DNA of 58,146 bases from the NCBI GenBank assembly GCA_964434955.1, contig CAYSXI010000011.1, positions 1 to 58,146 of the forward strand, read 5' to 3'. How positions within the stretch are numbered: position 1 is the first letter of the stretch; every line of letters begins with the position of its first letter. Source of the stretch: JANQLU01 sp964434955 (GTDB taxonomy: Bacteria > Planctomycetota > Planctomycetia > Pirellulales > Pirellulaceae). Made by a program: the position numbers and the translations under genes. The notes below the pieces were generated by a model. It worked only from the letters and a program-made list of their open reading frames with translations, had not been told where the DNA came from and ran no database searches. Positions 36,930 to 47,029 of the stretch are shown in pieces.

Positions 36930-37123
36930 CGTTCCTGGTCTCCTTCAACCAACATGAACACTAGGGTCTGCGTTTTTCCCATTAAACAACGCAGGCAACC
37001 TGCCTCCTGCTTCGCAGGAACAATCCGAATATTCGGAAAATTCTGACGCATAATCCAAATCAAGTTTCCACGGCGTTGATTCTTGGCCACGGAGTCGCGT
37101 CGAGAGTGAACCGGCTAGCTAAA

Positions 37124-38593
37124 ATGGGAGTCGACACCATCTTTCAAGCGGCATTTGCCCCTGACATTCCATTGGTTAATTCCTTGCGACCATCACCAGC
37201 CAACTCGAAACCGAATAGCGAATGCGTGCGCCCAAGTGCGGCAAAGCATTGGGCCATCGTTGGCGGCGGCCTGATGGGAATTCGATTGGCCCTGTCGCTT
37301 CGCGAATTGGGTCAACGAGTCACAATTTTCGAAGCATCGAATGAACTGGGGGGACTCGCAAGTTCGTGGGAACTCAACGGCATCCGTTGGGACCGCCACT
37401 ATCATGTCATCTCAATGACCGATTCACGACTGCTCCAATTCCTTAACGAACTCGGCCTGGATGACCAGATTGACTGGGTCGAGACGCGTACGGGCTTCTA
37501 TTCTGGTGGCCAACTTTATTCGATGTCCAACGCCTTTGAATTTCTTCGTTTTCCACCGCTAAATCTCATTGAAAAACTTCGGCTTGGATCAACCATTTTT
37601 GCGGCCTCCAAAATCAGGAACAGCGACAGGCTTGAGTCGATTCCAGTCGATGAATGGCTAAAGAGGTGGTCGGGGCAGGGCACATTCAACAAGATCTGGA
37701 AGCCGCTTTTGCGCGCGAAGCTGGGAGATAATCACGACAAAGTCTCAGCGGCATTTATTTGGGCAACCATTCAAAGAATGTACAAAGCGCGGCGCACGGG
37801 AATCAAGAAAGAAATGTTTGGCTGCGTTCGCGGCGGATACGAGACGATTCTTCAGCGGGCCAAATCCGTCATTGAAGACAAAGGAATCGAATTGCGGCTC
37901 AACGCGCCGGTGAAACAAGTCATCGAAGCGGATCACAAGATTCAAGTCAACTCAAACGAGGAGCGGCAGGGCTTTGACCGGGCATTGCTAACCGTCCCGG
38001 CAACTTTGGTTCCGAAAATCTGCCCACAACTTTCAGCGAAAGAATCTGAGGCTTGTAACGCCGTCGAATATCAGGGAATCGTATGTGCCTCGGCGTTGTT
38101 ACGAAAGTCGCTCTCACCCTATTACGTGACCAATATCACGGACGATTGGGTGCCGCTGACGGGAATCATTGAAATGACTCGAATCGTTGATCCCGCGCTC
38201 TTCAAAGGCAACCACCTGGTCTACTTGCCCAAATATGTTCCGCAAGAAAACCAGTGGATGCAAAAGACCGACGAATCCATTCGAGAAGAATTCCAGCACA
38301 CACTTTTGAAGATGTACCCGAAGTTGCAGATGAGTGACTTTGTCGACTTCAAAGTCTCGCGAGTCAAAAATGTGATGGCCCTTCCGATTTTGAACTACTC
38401 AAAAAAAGTGCCCCCGATTCGCCTGTCGATTCCCGGAATTTTCACGGTCAACTCGGCTCATATTACCCAAGGCGTCCTTAACGTGAATGAGACGATTGAG
38501 CTTGCCGAAACGGCGCTTCGGGAACATTTGATCCCTTCCATCGAAGCGGCGACGACGGGCACCCAAAGCCTTGAGCCGAACCCTGTTTCCTGA
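37124..38593 (+). CDS. FAD-dependent oxidoreductase (amine oxidase / protoporphyrinogen oxidase-like), 489 aa
   Basis: The dinucleotide-binding motif GGGLMGIRLALSLRELG is about 45 residues from the start, followed by FEASNELGGLASSWELNG and a C-terminal FAD-contact region (FTVNSAHITQGVLNVNETIELAE). It resembles the flavin amine oxidase superfamily, including protoporphyrinogen and carotenoid-desaturase-like enzymes and UDP-galactopyranose mutase. The substrate is not clear. ATG 37124 is chosen; an in-frame TTG at 37076 and GTG at 37106 are alternatives. The next gene follows after only 8 bases, so the two make an operon. Confidence 0.85.
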   Translation: MGVDTIFQAAFAPDIPLVNSLRPSPANSKPNSECVRPSAAKHWAIVGGGLMGIRLALSLRELGQRVTIFEASNELGGLASSWELNGIRWDRHYHVISMTDSRLLQFLNELGLDDQIDWVETRTGFYSGGQLYSMSNAFEFLRFPPLNLIEKLRLGSTIFAASKIRNSDRLESIPVDEWLKRWSGQGTFNKIWKPLLRAKLGDNHDKVSAAFIWATIQRMYKARRTGIKKEMFGCVRGGYETILQRAKSVIEDKGIELRLNAPVKQVIEADHKIQVNSNEERQGFDRALLTVPATLVPKICPQLSAKESEACNAVEYQGIVCASALLRKSLSPYYVTNITDDWVPLTGIIEMTRIVDPALFKGNHLVYLPKYVPQENQWMQKTDESIREEFQHTLLKMYPKLQMSDFVDFKVSRVKNVMALPILNYSKKVPPIRLSIPGIFTVNSAHITQGVLNVNETIELAETALREHLIPSIEAATTGTQSLEPNPVS

Positions 38594-38601
38594 TTCCAGC
38601 C

Positions 38602-39897
38602 ATGTTCTCAACTGCGAAAGCGATCTATCACAGAAATCGGTACCCGGTTTCGCTTTCGCTACTGGCGTTGATCGTCGCCCTATCGGCGATTCGAATTCAT
38701 GGACTGGCCGGTTCACCTTCTGAAGTCTCCAGGGAACATTGGGGGCTCCAGGATTTTCGCGACGCGATCTACTTTCCCTGTCGCTCGTTGGCGGAGGGAC
38801 ACAACCCCTACGACGCCAAAGATCACATGGCTCGGTACCCGGTTGGACAACTGTTTCCGCTTTACTCCCCGCTCACACTGATCATCCACCAACCATTGAG
38901 TTGGCCCAGTTATCCAATTGCCCGCTGGCTCAACTTCTGCGTCACGATCCTTCTCGTCATTGTTTTCGCATTCGCTTGCCTCCGCCTTGTGGAAACGCGT
39001 CCTCGCGGCGACCAAGTCATTCTGCTGGCGGCGCTGATCCTGTTTTCCCGCCCGGGGCACATGAACCTTGCGCTCGGGCAATCGACCCTTCAGGTTTCCA
39101 TGTTTTGTTTGCTTGCCTTGTATTGGAGTGGGAATCAAACGTGGCGTTCGGGTTGGATGCTGGCACTAGCGACCTTCAAACCCACTTTTGGATGTCTCGT
39201 CTTCATCCAAATGCTGGCCGCCAAAAAGTATCGCCCGGCATTAACAGGACTCCTCATCGGCTGCGTCATCACACTGCCTTTGATTGGGTACATTTGCGTT
39301 CACGCAGGAGGAAGCGGACCGTTCCTTGAAATCCTTCAACAAAACAACCAGCTTTTTGATGGTTATGAAGGACGTGATCCGGCAACCAGTTTTACGCGAC
39401 TCGACACTTACTTTTTGATATGCAAATGGTTCGGTGCGAAATCGTCGGGAATGGCCGAGCTCCTCGTTATGCTCTTCCTGTTGGGCGCGAGCTCAGTGGT
39501 TCTGTATTTCAGCAATCGAGTTTTCGTCACCAAGCGAACGAAAGCAAACGATCTGGCATCGCAACAGCTTGGACTTTGCCTTCTGCTCCTGACGACGACC
39601 ATCGCCGTGTATCACCACGCGTACGATTGGCTTTTGCTGGTTCCCGCACTCACGCTTTTATCAATGAGCCAATCCATACGCGACAGCCTATCCAAACCGT
39701 GGAGACACACGATCGCCATCCTGCTCGCCATTCCAGCGATCAACTTCGCATCGACCAACACGATGAAGTCCCACCTTGATTCATCAATGCTTTGGCCAAT
39801 CATCACCAGTGCAAACGCGATTGCATTGCTCCTCGCCTGGCTCATCCTGCTGGCCATTCAGATTATTCGATTGCGGCAGCCGAACCACCTTGCTTAG
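38602..39897 (+). CDS. GT87-like (DUF2029) membrane glycosyltransferase, 431 aa
   Basis: About ten hydrophobic helices with an N-terminal loop motif DFRDAIYFPCRSLAEGHNPYD matching the DUF2029/GT87 pattern (D near a Y...G-x-x-PY). GT87 proteins use polyprenyl-phosphate sugars as donors on the outer face of the membrane. It follows the FAD oxidoreductase by 8 bases, so a joint role in a lipid-linked or cell-surface glycan is plausible. The 3' end overlaps the convergent S9 peptidase gene by 35 bases. Confidence 0.82.
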   Translation: MFSTAKAIYHRNRYPVSLSLLALIVALSAIRIHGLAGSPSEVSREHWGLQDFRDAIYFPCRSLAEGHNPYDAKDHMARYPVGQLFPLYSPLTLIIHQPLSWPSYPIARWLNFCVTILLVIVFAFACLRLVETRPRGDQVILLAALILFSRPGHMNLALGQSTLQVSMFCLLALYWSGNQTWRSGWMLALATFKPTFGCLVFIQMLAAKKYRPALTGLLIGCVITLPLIGYICVHAGGSGPFLEILQQNNQLFDGYEGRDPATSFTRLDTYFLICKWFGAKSSGMAELLVMLFLLGASSVVLYFSNRVFVTKRTKANDLASQQLGLCLLLLTTTIAVYHHAYDWLLLVPALTLLSMSQSIRDSLSKPWRHTIAILLAIPAINFASTNTMKSHLDSSMLWPIITSANAIALLLAWLILLAIQIIRLRQPNHLA

Positions 39898-42022
39898 GAT
39901 TCGGCGTCGGTTTGAGATGCCGGTGAAGGTATTCCCAACGAATGGCGTTGTAGGGTCCTTTGATTCGATGGGCATTGTTCGGGAACACTTGCACATCAAA
40001 TCGCTTATTGGCTTGATGCAGCGCCTGGACGAGTTGCCAGGTGTTTGACGGATGAACGTTGTCGTCGACCAGTCCGTGAACCAGCAAGAGCTTGCCTTTT
40101 AAATTCTTGACGTAGTTGAGGCAAGAACCGTCTCGATAGCCCGACTCGTTTTCTGCCGGCGTTTGCATGTACCGCTCGGTGTAAATCGTGTCATAGTTTT
40201 TCCAATCGGTTACGGGTGCCCCCGATACGGCGACGTGAAAAATCTCCGGGTACTTGAGGACTCCCAAGGCCGACATATATCCACCATAAGAGTGCCCGAA
40301 TATTCCAACACGTTTTCCATCGACAAAATTTTTCTGCCGCAGAAACTTGACTCCGTCTGCCTGGTCCTGGATATCAATCCCGCCCAAGCCGCGGTAGTTG
40401 GCCGACTCAAAAGCCTTTCCACGATGCGTGGTTCCACGGTTGCCAATCTTGGCAATCAGGAAGCCAAACTCACAATTTTTGTTGGCCGGATGATAAGTGT
40501 TTGTGGGGCCCCGCGAACCAGGTCCACCGTATACATCGATAACGAGTGGATACTTCTTGCTCGGGTCAAAATTTGAGGGTTTATGGAGAACCCCATAGAT
40601 CTTTGTTTTCCCATCTGCCGCCGTAAAATAAAACAACTCTGGCTCGGCGAGCTTGAGTTCCTTTGCCATCTTCGACGTGTCGCCTTTTGCGATGACGGCC
40701 AACGGTTTGCCATCCCGATCATACAGAATGGTTTTGGCGGGTTGGTCGACCGATTCCAGCGTTGCGAGAAACCACTTCCCCGAAGGGGCAATCGAAAACC
40801 AAGTATGATTGAGCGAGCCAGTCGTCAACTTTTGATGTTGGCTTCCGTCAAGCTTCACGCGATGCAAATGCTGATTGAGGGGATTGCCCAAGTCGCTAAA
40901 CGCCGTGAAATAGACGAATCCGGACTCATCGTCAATTCGCAAGATCTGATCGACGGCATACTCGCCATGGTCCGTAAGCTTATTGAGCCGCCTTCCCTCG
41001 AGATCGCGGAGTTCATAATGCTTCCATCCGGTTTTTTCCGTTTCCCACACGAAGCGTCGATTGTCCAAGAGAAAATGAATCATTGGGCGGTTTTCTTGCC
41101 AGGTTTCCTGCGACTCCGTCACCACGGTTTTGACTTTGCCGGTCTCAATGTCGACCGACAGGACATCCAGTTTGTTCTGCCGACGATTGGTTCGATTGAC
41201 GAGAAGCGACTTGCCGTCCGGTGTAAACCGCACGTTGTACAGGTATTGGTCGCTTGGTCCGTCAAATTCAAGCTTCCTGGACTTCATCGTTTTTGTATCA
41301 AAAACATGAAGCGCTACATTCGGGTTTGGCTGCCCAGCAACTGGGTACCGCACCCGCATTAGCTTGGTGTAGAGATCCGCGTCCGATTTAAGCGGGTTAG
41401 CCGCATTGTTCACCGTCAAGAAATAATCGCGCATATGCGATTCGTCGATTTCGTAGTAAACCAACTTGGTGCTATCGAGCGACCACCACATTGCGTGGCT
41501 TTGATAAAGCTCTTCCCCGTACACCCAACAAGCTGTTCCGTAGCGCCGACGTTCGGTGCCATCTTTGGTGACTTCCATTTCGCGACCACGACTCTGACCA
41601 TTGGGAACAATTCGAATGTTGTTCTCCGCGTAAACCGCTTTGAGCGTCTTGTCCGGCGATACAACTTCCGTGGCTTGTTTGGCTCGCCCGACCGCTGCGT
41701 CCCAACGTCCACGAGGAGAAAAATTCTTCGGCGTAATCGCTTTTTTTCCGTTTTTACCTTCGACAACTTTTCCGGTTTCGATCAGGAAGTGGAAATCCTT
41801 CCCATCTTTCTTGAAGTCAAAAAACGATTCGTCCTCGCCCCAGGCCACATCGGTAATGCGTCCGGCCGAGGTCATCTTGGGAATCGCGGCGGCGACTTTT
41901 TTATACCGATCATAGCCCGGTAGCGTACTGGGCTCGCCCAACGATTCTGATTGGCCGAATGCCGGAGTCGACACGAAGGCAAAAAGTACCATCCAAATAA
42001 TCGTGGGGTAATGCACTTCCAA
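39863..42022 (-). CDS. Secreted DPP-IV-like S9 peptidase, 719 aa
   Basis: A signal peptide (1-23, MVLFAFVSTPAFG) is followed by the DPP-IV N-terminal beta-propeller (about 30-470) and the C-terminal hydrolase domain, with catalytic Ser578 (GHSYGGY), Asp654 (LVDDNVH) and His685 (PNNAHRI). It releases dipeptides in the periplasm in known relatives. It is a separate gene from the 1001-residue peptidase near the left end. The ATG at 42022 begins the leader. It is divergent from the MFS gene with about 100 bases between starts, and its last bases overlap the GT87 gene. Confidence 0.92.
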   Translation of the reverse strand: MEVHYPTIIWMVLFAFVSTPAFGQSESLGEPSTLPGYDRYKKVAAAIPKMTSAGRITDVAWGEDESFFDFKKDGKDFHFLIETGKVVEGKNGKKAITPKNFSPRGRWDAAVGRAKQATEVVSPDKTLKAVYAENNIRIVPNGQSRGREMEVTKDGTERRRYGTACWVYGEELYQSHAMWWSLDSTKLVYYEIDESHMRDYFLTVNNAANPLKSDADLYTKLMRVRYPVAGQPNPNVALHVFDTKTMKSRKLEFDGPSDQYLYNVRFTPDGKSLLVNRTNRRQNKLDVLSVDIETGKVKTVVTESQETWQENRPMIHFLLDNRRFVWETEKTGWKHYELRDLEGRRLNKLTDHGEYAVDQILRIDDESGFVYFTAFSDLGNPLNQHLHRVKLDGSQHQKLTTGSLNHTWFSIAPSGKWFLATLESVDQPAKTILYDRDGKPLAVIAKGDTSKMAKELKLAEPELFYFTAADGKTKIYGVLHKPSNFDPSKKYPLVIDVYGGPGSRGPTNTYHPANKNCEFGFLIAKIGNRGTTHRGKAFESANYRGLGGIDIQDQADGVKFLRQKNFVDGKRVGIFGHSYGGYMSALGVLKYPEIFHVAVSGAPVTDWKNYDTIYTERYMQTPAENESGYRDGSCLNYVKNLKGKLLLVHGLVDDNVHPSNTWQLVQALHQANKRFDVQVFPNNAHRIKGPYNAIRWEYLHRHLKPTPNPKQGGSAAAIE

Positions 42023-42121
42023 AGCTCCCTATGAAACTGAAACGCTTTTGTTTCTATTGTTAGATAACGATCCGTATCGTAATCCATTTCAAATCCTTCT
42101 GCGATCAAATATCCATCGCGC

Positions 42122-43381
42122 ATGTCCGACCTTGAAGAAAACCCGAATCGAGAACCAAGCAAAGGATCGTTACTGGTCATCTTTTTGACGGTTTTCATTG
42201 ACCTTCTCGGTTTCGGGATGGTGCTGCCACTCTTGCCGATCTATGCCGACCAATTCGCAGCGGATCCCGCCGGTTGGAAAATCGGCGCCTTGATGGCGAG
42301 TTTCTCTGCGATGCAATTCTTGTTTGCGCCGATCTGGGGAAACTTGTCGGATCGAATCGGACGGAAACCCGTTTTGATGGTTGGACTCCTGGGATCCGTA
42401 TTCTTTTACACGCTGTTTGGGATAGCAACGATCAATCAAAGTCTGGTGTGGTTGTTCATCACTCGAATTGGAGCGGGAATCGCAGGAGCGACCATTCCGA
42501 CTGCGCAAGCGTACATTGCCGATTCGACCACAGAGAAAAACCGAACCAAGGGAATGGCGTTGATTGGCGTGGCGTTTGGGATGGGCTTTACTTTTGGTCC
42601 GTTAATTGGCTTCCTGGCGGTTCCTAACGAGAATGCACCACCGGGGCCCTGGCCCGGATTTGCGGCGGCCATTCTTTCGGCATTCGCTTTCCTGTCGGCC
42701 GTTTTCCTATTGCCGGAATCCAACCCCGAGAAGAATCGCGACACGGGTCGAAAGATTTTTGATTTCCAGGCTTTCGCAATTGCGTCGCGATCACCTCGAA
42801 TCTTTTTCACCGTGTTATCGATCGCGATCTGCGTCTTCGCATTTGCCAATCTCGAAACGACGCTTTCAATGTTGCTGAAAGGCCCCGAAGACGTGGCCGC
42901 TGCTGGGCCATTTCAGTTCACTTGGAAACAAGTCTGCCTGACTTTCGCGTTTATTGGTCTGATCGTCGCGTTCGTTCAAGGGGGAATTGTTCGACCCTTG
43001 GCCAACCGGATACCCGAACCGATTTTGGCCGGCGGAGGAGCCTTAATTGAAGTCGCCGGTTTTTCGCTCGTCATCTACGCCTTGCAGTCACAATCAATCA
43101 CGTTGCTTTTCGTGGCAATGTCGGTCGTGGCAGCCGGGTACGCGGGACTTCAGCCATCTTTACATGCAATGCTTTCCAAGGCATCTGCGGAAAACCGACA
43201 GGGTGCGATGCTGGGACTCGGACAAAGCTTTAATTCGTTGTCCCGAATTGTTGGTTCGGGAATTGCGATTCCATTACTCAAGCTGGGTCTCGCCATTCCG
43301 TATTTAACGGGTGCTGGCATGATGCTGATTTGCGCCCTTTTTGTTTGGCGTGCAAGTATCGCCAAAACGGAAAAAGCGTAG
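42122..43381 (+). CDS. MFS transporter, TetA/DHA1-like, 419 aa
   Basis: Twelve transmembrane helices are apparent, with the DHA1 signature FAPIWGNLSDRIGRKPVLMVG between helices 2 and 3 and AQAYIADSTTEKNRTKGM after helix 4. This is typical of drug:proton antiporters such as TetA; the substrate is unknown. The stop ends two bases before the stop of the convergent pgk gene. Confidence 0.88.
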   Translation: MSDLEENPNREPSKGSLLVIFLTVFIDLLGFGMVLPLLPIYADQFAADPAGWKIGALMASFSAMQFLFAPIWGNLSDRIGRKPVLMVGLLGSVFFYTLFGIATINQSLVWLFITRIGAGIAGATIPTAQAYIADSTTEKNRTKGMALIGVAFGMGFTFGPLIGFLAVPNENAPPGPWPGFAAAILSAFAFLSAVFLLPESNPEKNRDTGRKIFDFQAFAIASRSPRIFFTVLSIAICVFAFANLETTLSMLLKGPEDVAAAGPFQFTWKQVCLTFAFIGLIVAFVQGGIVRPLANRIPEPILAGGGALIEVAGFSLVIYALQSQSITLLFVAMSVVAAGYAGLQPSLHAMLSKASAENRQGAMLGLGQSFNSLSRIVGSGIAIPLLKLGLAIPYLTGAGMMLICALFVWRASIAKTEKA

Positions 43382-43383
43382 GC

Positions 43384-44568
43384 TTACTTGTCGTCCAGGA
43401 TTTCAACCGGACCAAACTTTTTGCCTTCGAGCATGGCAAGGCTTGCACCACCGCCAGTGCTAATATGCGTCACTTGATCCTCGAGTCCAAACTGGGCAAT
43501 GGCCGCTGCGCTGTCTCCGCCACCGATGATACTTGTGGCGTTACTTTCCGCGATTGCTTGGGCGACCGCCCGGGTTCCCGCATCAAAAGGCGGCATCTCA
43601 AAAACGCCCATCGGCCCATTCCAAACCACGGTTTTTGCTCCGGATACGATCGCCTTGTAGGCATCAATCGTTTTCGGCCCGATATCAAGCCCCTCGGAGT
43701 CCTCCGGAATTTGTCCGGAATCGACGATGGCTTTTTTGCAGTCGCCTGAAAAGTCATCACCGCAATGAACATCCAGAGGCAGAACGAGCTTTTCACCGCC
43801 ACGCTCAATGAGGCTTTTGGCCAGATCGACTTTGTCGGGCTCGGAAAGAGATTTCCCGACATTGCCACCTTTCGCCAAGGCAAAGGTGTAGGCCATCGCA
43901 CCACCGATGATGACTTGATCACAGATCCCCAAAAGATTTTCGATCACATTGATTTTGTCGGAAACCTTGGCTCCCCCCAGGATAGCAACAAAGGGATGTT
44001 CTGGATTCGCGATCACCTCCGTCAAGTAGCGAATTTCTTTTTCAACCAGGAACCCCGTTACCTTGGGCTTGTCGCCCATGCATTGTGGCACCGCCAACAT
44101 CGAAGCATGGTTTCGGTGGCAAGTTCCAAATGCATCGTTGCAATAGATGTCGACTCCTTCGGCAAGCTTGGCCGCAAACCCTTCGTCTCCATTCTTCTCG
44201 GCTGAGTCAAAACGAAGGTTCTCAAGAACCAAAGCCTGGCCGTTTTCGAGTTTTGATTTCAATTCGTTTGCCGAATCTCCGACCGTATCGGTCGCGAAAT
44301 GAACCTCGTTCGAAACAAGCTCACCAAGCCGAACCGCTGCGGGTCGCAAACTGTATTTTGAATCAGGCTCGCCTTTCGGGCGCCCAAGATGACTCATCAA
44401 AATCAGCTTCCCATTTCGCTCAAGAACTGATTTGATCGACGGCAGCGCCATCTCAATTCGGCGATCATCCGTGATGTTTCCGTCGTCATCCAACGGCACG
44501 TTGAAATCGACTCGCATCAAAACAGTTTTGCCTTCAACGGCAACGTCAGCAATGTTTTTCTTGGCCAT
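43384..44568 (-). CDS. pgk: Phosphoglycerate kinase
   Basis: Full-length at 394 residues. It carries out 1,3-bisphosphoglycerate + ADP to 3-phosphoglycerate + ATP in glycolysis. Seen: RVDFNVPLDDDGNITDDRRI, MSHLGRPKGEPD, YCNDAFGTCHRNHAS, AILGGAKVSDKI and the C-terminal GGGDSAAAIAQFG and STGGGASLAMLEGK. ATG 44568 (MAKKNIAD) is preferred to the in-frame GTG/ATG four codons upstream. Convergent with the MFS gene, with two bases between stops. Confidence 0.96.
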   Translation of the reverse strand: MAKKNIADVAVEGKTVLMRVDFNVPLDDDGNITDDRRIEMALPSIKSVLERNGKLILMSHLGRPKGEPDSKYSLRPAAVRLGELVSNEVHFATDTVGDSANELKSKLENGQALVLENLRFDSAEKNGDEGFAAKLAEGVDIYCNDAFGTCHRNHASMLAVPQCMGDKPKVTGFLVEKEIRYLTEVIANPEHPFVAILGGAKVSDKINVIENLLGICDQVIIGGAMAYTFALAKGGNVGKSLSEPDKVDLAKSLIERGGEKLVLPLDVHCGDDFSGDCKKAIVDSGQIPEDSEGLDIGPKTIDAYKAIVSGAKTVVWNGPMGVFEMPPFDAGTRAVAQAIAESNATSIIGGGDSAAAIAQFGLEDQVTHISTGGGASLAMLEGKKFGPVEILDDK

Positions 44569-44793
44569 AGGGGATCTCAAAGCAGGATCTCGAAAAGCGA
44601 TTCATGGAACGGCATTCAAGTTCAAAAACACTTGAAAGCCGACTCGTTGGCCGTCAGTATTTCGAATTGGTAAGAATGATCAATGGGGTGCTCGATAACC
44701 AACACCTCAGCGATCTCCAAATCGCCCTAATCGGGAGCTAGAGGGGATGCCGGCGCATTCCGCCAATAAAATGGGGGATCGAAGTTCGCCAGT

Positions 44794-45366
44794 TCAGAAC
44801 TTTTTGACTGCCCAAACCGTGTCGGGGCCAAGTTCGATTTGTTCCGGTTCGAATCGCTCTAAGACCGCCTGAACCACACCTGGAAACTTGTTGGAGTAAT
44901 CGTGGCCGGTAATCCACCCGCCGGGTCGGACCTTGGGTACCCAATCGTCGATATCGACCGCGACGCCATCGTAGGTATGATTGGCATCGATAAAAATGAA
45001 GTCGAGACTTTCATCTTCGATTAAAGGTGCGGCGAAAGTTGTCGGCATTTGCATCGGCGTGACTCGCGACGCGTATGGTTCAATCCGACTTTCAAATTCT
45101 TTCATGAAAGCAAGGTTTTCGTCGTATACCACCTCAGGACCTGGTGGAATCGACTGAATGTCGCAAGGCAATCCCCACAAGTCGACGGCAAACAAATGCA
45201 AGTTTTCATGAGCCTGCAATATGTTGGCGGAAAAACGTCCGCCTTTCACACCCAACTCAGCACCGCGTCGAGGGTCGTCCAGCAGTTGGGAAACAAACGA
45301 CCAACGTTTGTTTCGATTGCCGAAATATCGATCTTTGAATTGTTCCGCGGCAAACTTGAGTCTCAT
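44794..45366 (-). CDS. Class I SAM-dependent methyltransferase, 190 aa
   Basis: A Rossmann-type methyltransferase of the Methyltransf_24 kind. Seen: GAELGVKGGRFSANIL (SAM loop), LFAVDLWGL, and SLDFIFIDANHTYDGVAVDIDDWVPKVRPGG (the DxxH-like Asp block and post-V motif). The substrate is unknown. It is monocistronic on the minus strand. Confidence 0.85.
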   Translation of the reverse strand: MRLKFAAEQFKDRYFGNRNKRWSFVSQLLDDPRRGAELGVKGGRFSANILQAHENLHLFAVDLWGLPCDIQSIPPGPEVVYDENLAFMKEFESRIEPYASRVTPMQMPTTFAAPLIEDESLDFIFIDANHTYDGVAVDIDDWVPKVRPGGWITGHDYSNKFPGVVQAVLERFEPEQIELGPDTVWAVKKF

Positions 45367-45490
45367 GACATTGCTTCCTTGCAGCTTCCTGGCATGTGAG
45401 CGTTTCGGAAAGGCTAACGCATTCCTTTTTTTGGGCCAACATCAAATGCGAAAAGCGGAATTGGCCGATTCCATTGCTCGACGCGTAAAT

Positions 45491-45519
45491 AAAAAACGGC
45501 AGACAACTTGTCTGCCGTT
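45491..45519 (-). terminator. Rho-independent terminator after DUF3467 gene
   Basis: A 10-bp perfect stem pairs 45495-45504 with 45510-45519; on the minus strand the stem is followed by six T (45491-45496). Confidence 0.88.
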
Positions 45520-45562
45520 CTTGGGAATTTATGGTCAAGGGGGAAATGACCATTCGACTTCT

Positions 45563-45874
45563 TTAAGAGGAAGCCGTCTCTTGGGGTTTGACTCGTTTTT
45601 GAATGTCGGTTTCGATTTCGCCAAATACTTCCTCATGGCGTTGGACCGAAACATGGAGTGCGTGCAGTAGCCGCTTTGCAGTGAAAAAATTCAGAATGAT
45701 TCGCTGGTTGATTTCCACCGGCTTGTCGTTCGAATTCATCGGCTGGGCGTTCAATCCGAAATCGATGATCAGTTCTTCAGGCGATCCGGTCACGCGACAA
45801 AAATTCGCATAGGAACTAACGGCGTTTGAATCGTTGACCGGTATCGGTTGCGGTGTATTTTGATTTTCGGCCAT
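45563..45874 (-). CDS. DUF3467 domain protein, 103 aa
   Basis: The compact DUF3467 pattern is present: YANFCRVTGSPEELIIDFGL, then QRIILNFFTAKRLLHALHVSVQRHEEVFG. The family function is unknown. The true start is ATG 45874, with AGGTGAATTC just in front; a longer open frame upstream does not resemble the family. The start is divergent from the asparaginase gene with about 110 bases between. Confidence 0.88.
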   Translation of the reverse strand: MAENQNTPQPIPVNDSNAVSSYANFCRVTGSPEELIIDFGLNAQPMNSNDKPVEINQRIILNFFTAKRLLHALHVSVQRHEEVFGEIETDIQKRVKPQETASS

Positions 45875-45986
45875 GAATTCACCTAAACGTTGGATCCAAA
45901 AAATTTCGATAGCACTGGACCCAAGATTACAATTCGGCTGAAATGGGTCAATCTCAATCCAAGCCTTGCTAGCAAGCGGAAACCAA

Positions 45987-47018
45987 GTGGAAAAACGTCG
46001 AAAAGTCCTGATCATCAATACCGGCGGCACCATTGGCATGAAGTCAACGGAGCAGGGCTACGAGGTCGCGGCCGGGTTTTTGCAGGAACAGCTTTCGAAG
46101 ACTCCCGAGATCGGCGAAAGCAAGATGCCCGATTACGAGATCTTTGAGTTTGAACCGGTGATGGACTCCGCGCAAATGACGCCTCGTGACTGGGGGAAAA
46201 TTGCGGAAGCCATCGTTTCGCGGCACGATGACTTCGATTGCTTTCTCGTGCTTCACGGAACCGACACGATGGCCTACACGGCATCGGCACTTGCTTTCTT
46301 GCTTCAAGGATTGCAAAAAACGGTCATCCTGACCGGCTCGCAAATCCCTCTTTGCGAGACGCGAAATGATGCGCGTGACAATCTGGTTACCGCCCTTTTA
46401 ATCGCGGCCGAACATGATATTCCGGAAGTCTGCATCCTGTTCGGTGAGTACCTGCTCCGCGGTTGTCGAGCCACCAAAGCCAGCGTCTACGACTTTGACG
46501 CATTTCGCTCTCCGAATTACCTCCCGCTTGGAGAAATTGGAACCACGATTCGAATCTTCGAACGACGGTTTCTGCAACGCGAACCACAGCCTTTACAATT
46601 GGCGAACTTTCGCTCAACTCGTCTGGGTACGTTCCGCCTTTTTCCCGGCTTGTCGGCGGATGTTGTCGAAAACCTGTTGGCCCAACCCTTGGAAGCATTG
46701 ATCCTCGAAACCTATGGCGTCGGAACCGGCCCGGCAAACAACCGGGATTTCCTGAATGTATTGGAGAAGGCTTCCAATCGTGGTGTCGTCATTGTTTCCT
46801 GCTCGCAATGTGAACATGGCACCGTTTCTCCGCGGGACTATGCGGCTGGAACCGCCCTGGCAAACGCGGGAGTGGTTAGCGGGGAAGACATGACGATTGA
46901 GTCGGCGATTGCAAAGTTGCACTTCCTGCTTGGACAAAACCTTACAATCGATGAAGTTCGCAGTAGAATTGGGTTAAACATCGTTGGAGAATTGACTCCG
47001 CCCGCAGCAAGAAACTAG
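45987..47018 (+). CDS. ansA: Type I L-asparaginase
   Basis: 343 residues, of the asparaginase/glutaminase fold. Seen: LIINTGGTIGM (first Thr nucleophile), VLHGTDTMAYTASALAFLL (second catalytic Thr-Asp) and LTGSQIPLCETRNDARDNL. No signal peptide, so it is cytoplasmic, as in type I enzymes. It converts asparagine to aspartate and ammonia. GTG 45987 is preferred because it gives the usual short N-terminus; TTG 45966 is possible. The SUMF1-fold gene follows after 11 bases, so they are likely cotranscribed. Confidence 0.9.
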   Translation: MEKRRKVLIINTGGTIGMKSTEQGYEVAAGFLQEQLSKTPEIGESKMPDYEIFEFEPVMDSAQMTPRDWGKIAEAIVSRHDDFDCFLVLHGTDTMAYTASALAFLLQGLQKTVILTGSQIPLCETRNDARDNLVTALLIAAEHDIPEVCILFGEYLLRGCRATKASVYDFDAFRSPNYLPLGEIGTTIRIFERRFLQREPQPLQLANFRSTRLGTFRLFPGLSADVVENLLAQPLEALILETYGVGTGPANNRDFLNVLEKASNRGVVIVSCSQCEHGTVSPRDYAAGTALANAGVVSGEDMTIESAIAKLHFLLGQNLTIDEVRSRIGLNIVGELTPPAARN

Positions 47019-47029
47019 CAAACAAGAAA

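Noticed and set aside
44604..44741. Plus-strand frame of 45 codons between pgk and the methyltransferase
   Set aside because: The frame reads as plausible protein text, but there is no ribosome site and no neighbour to support it.
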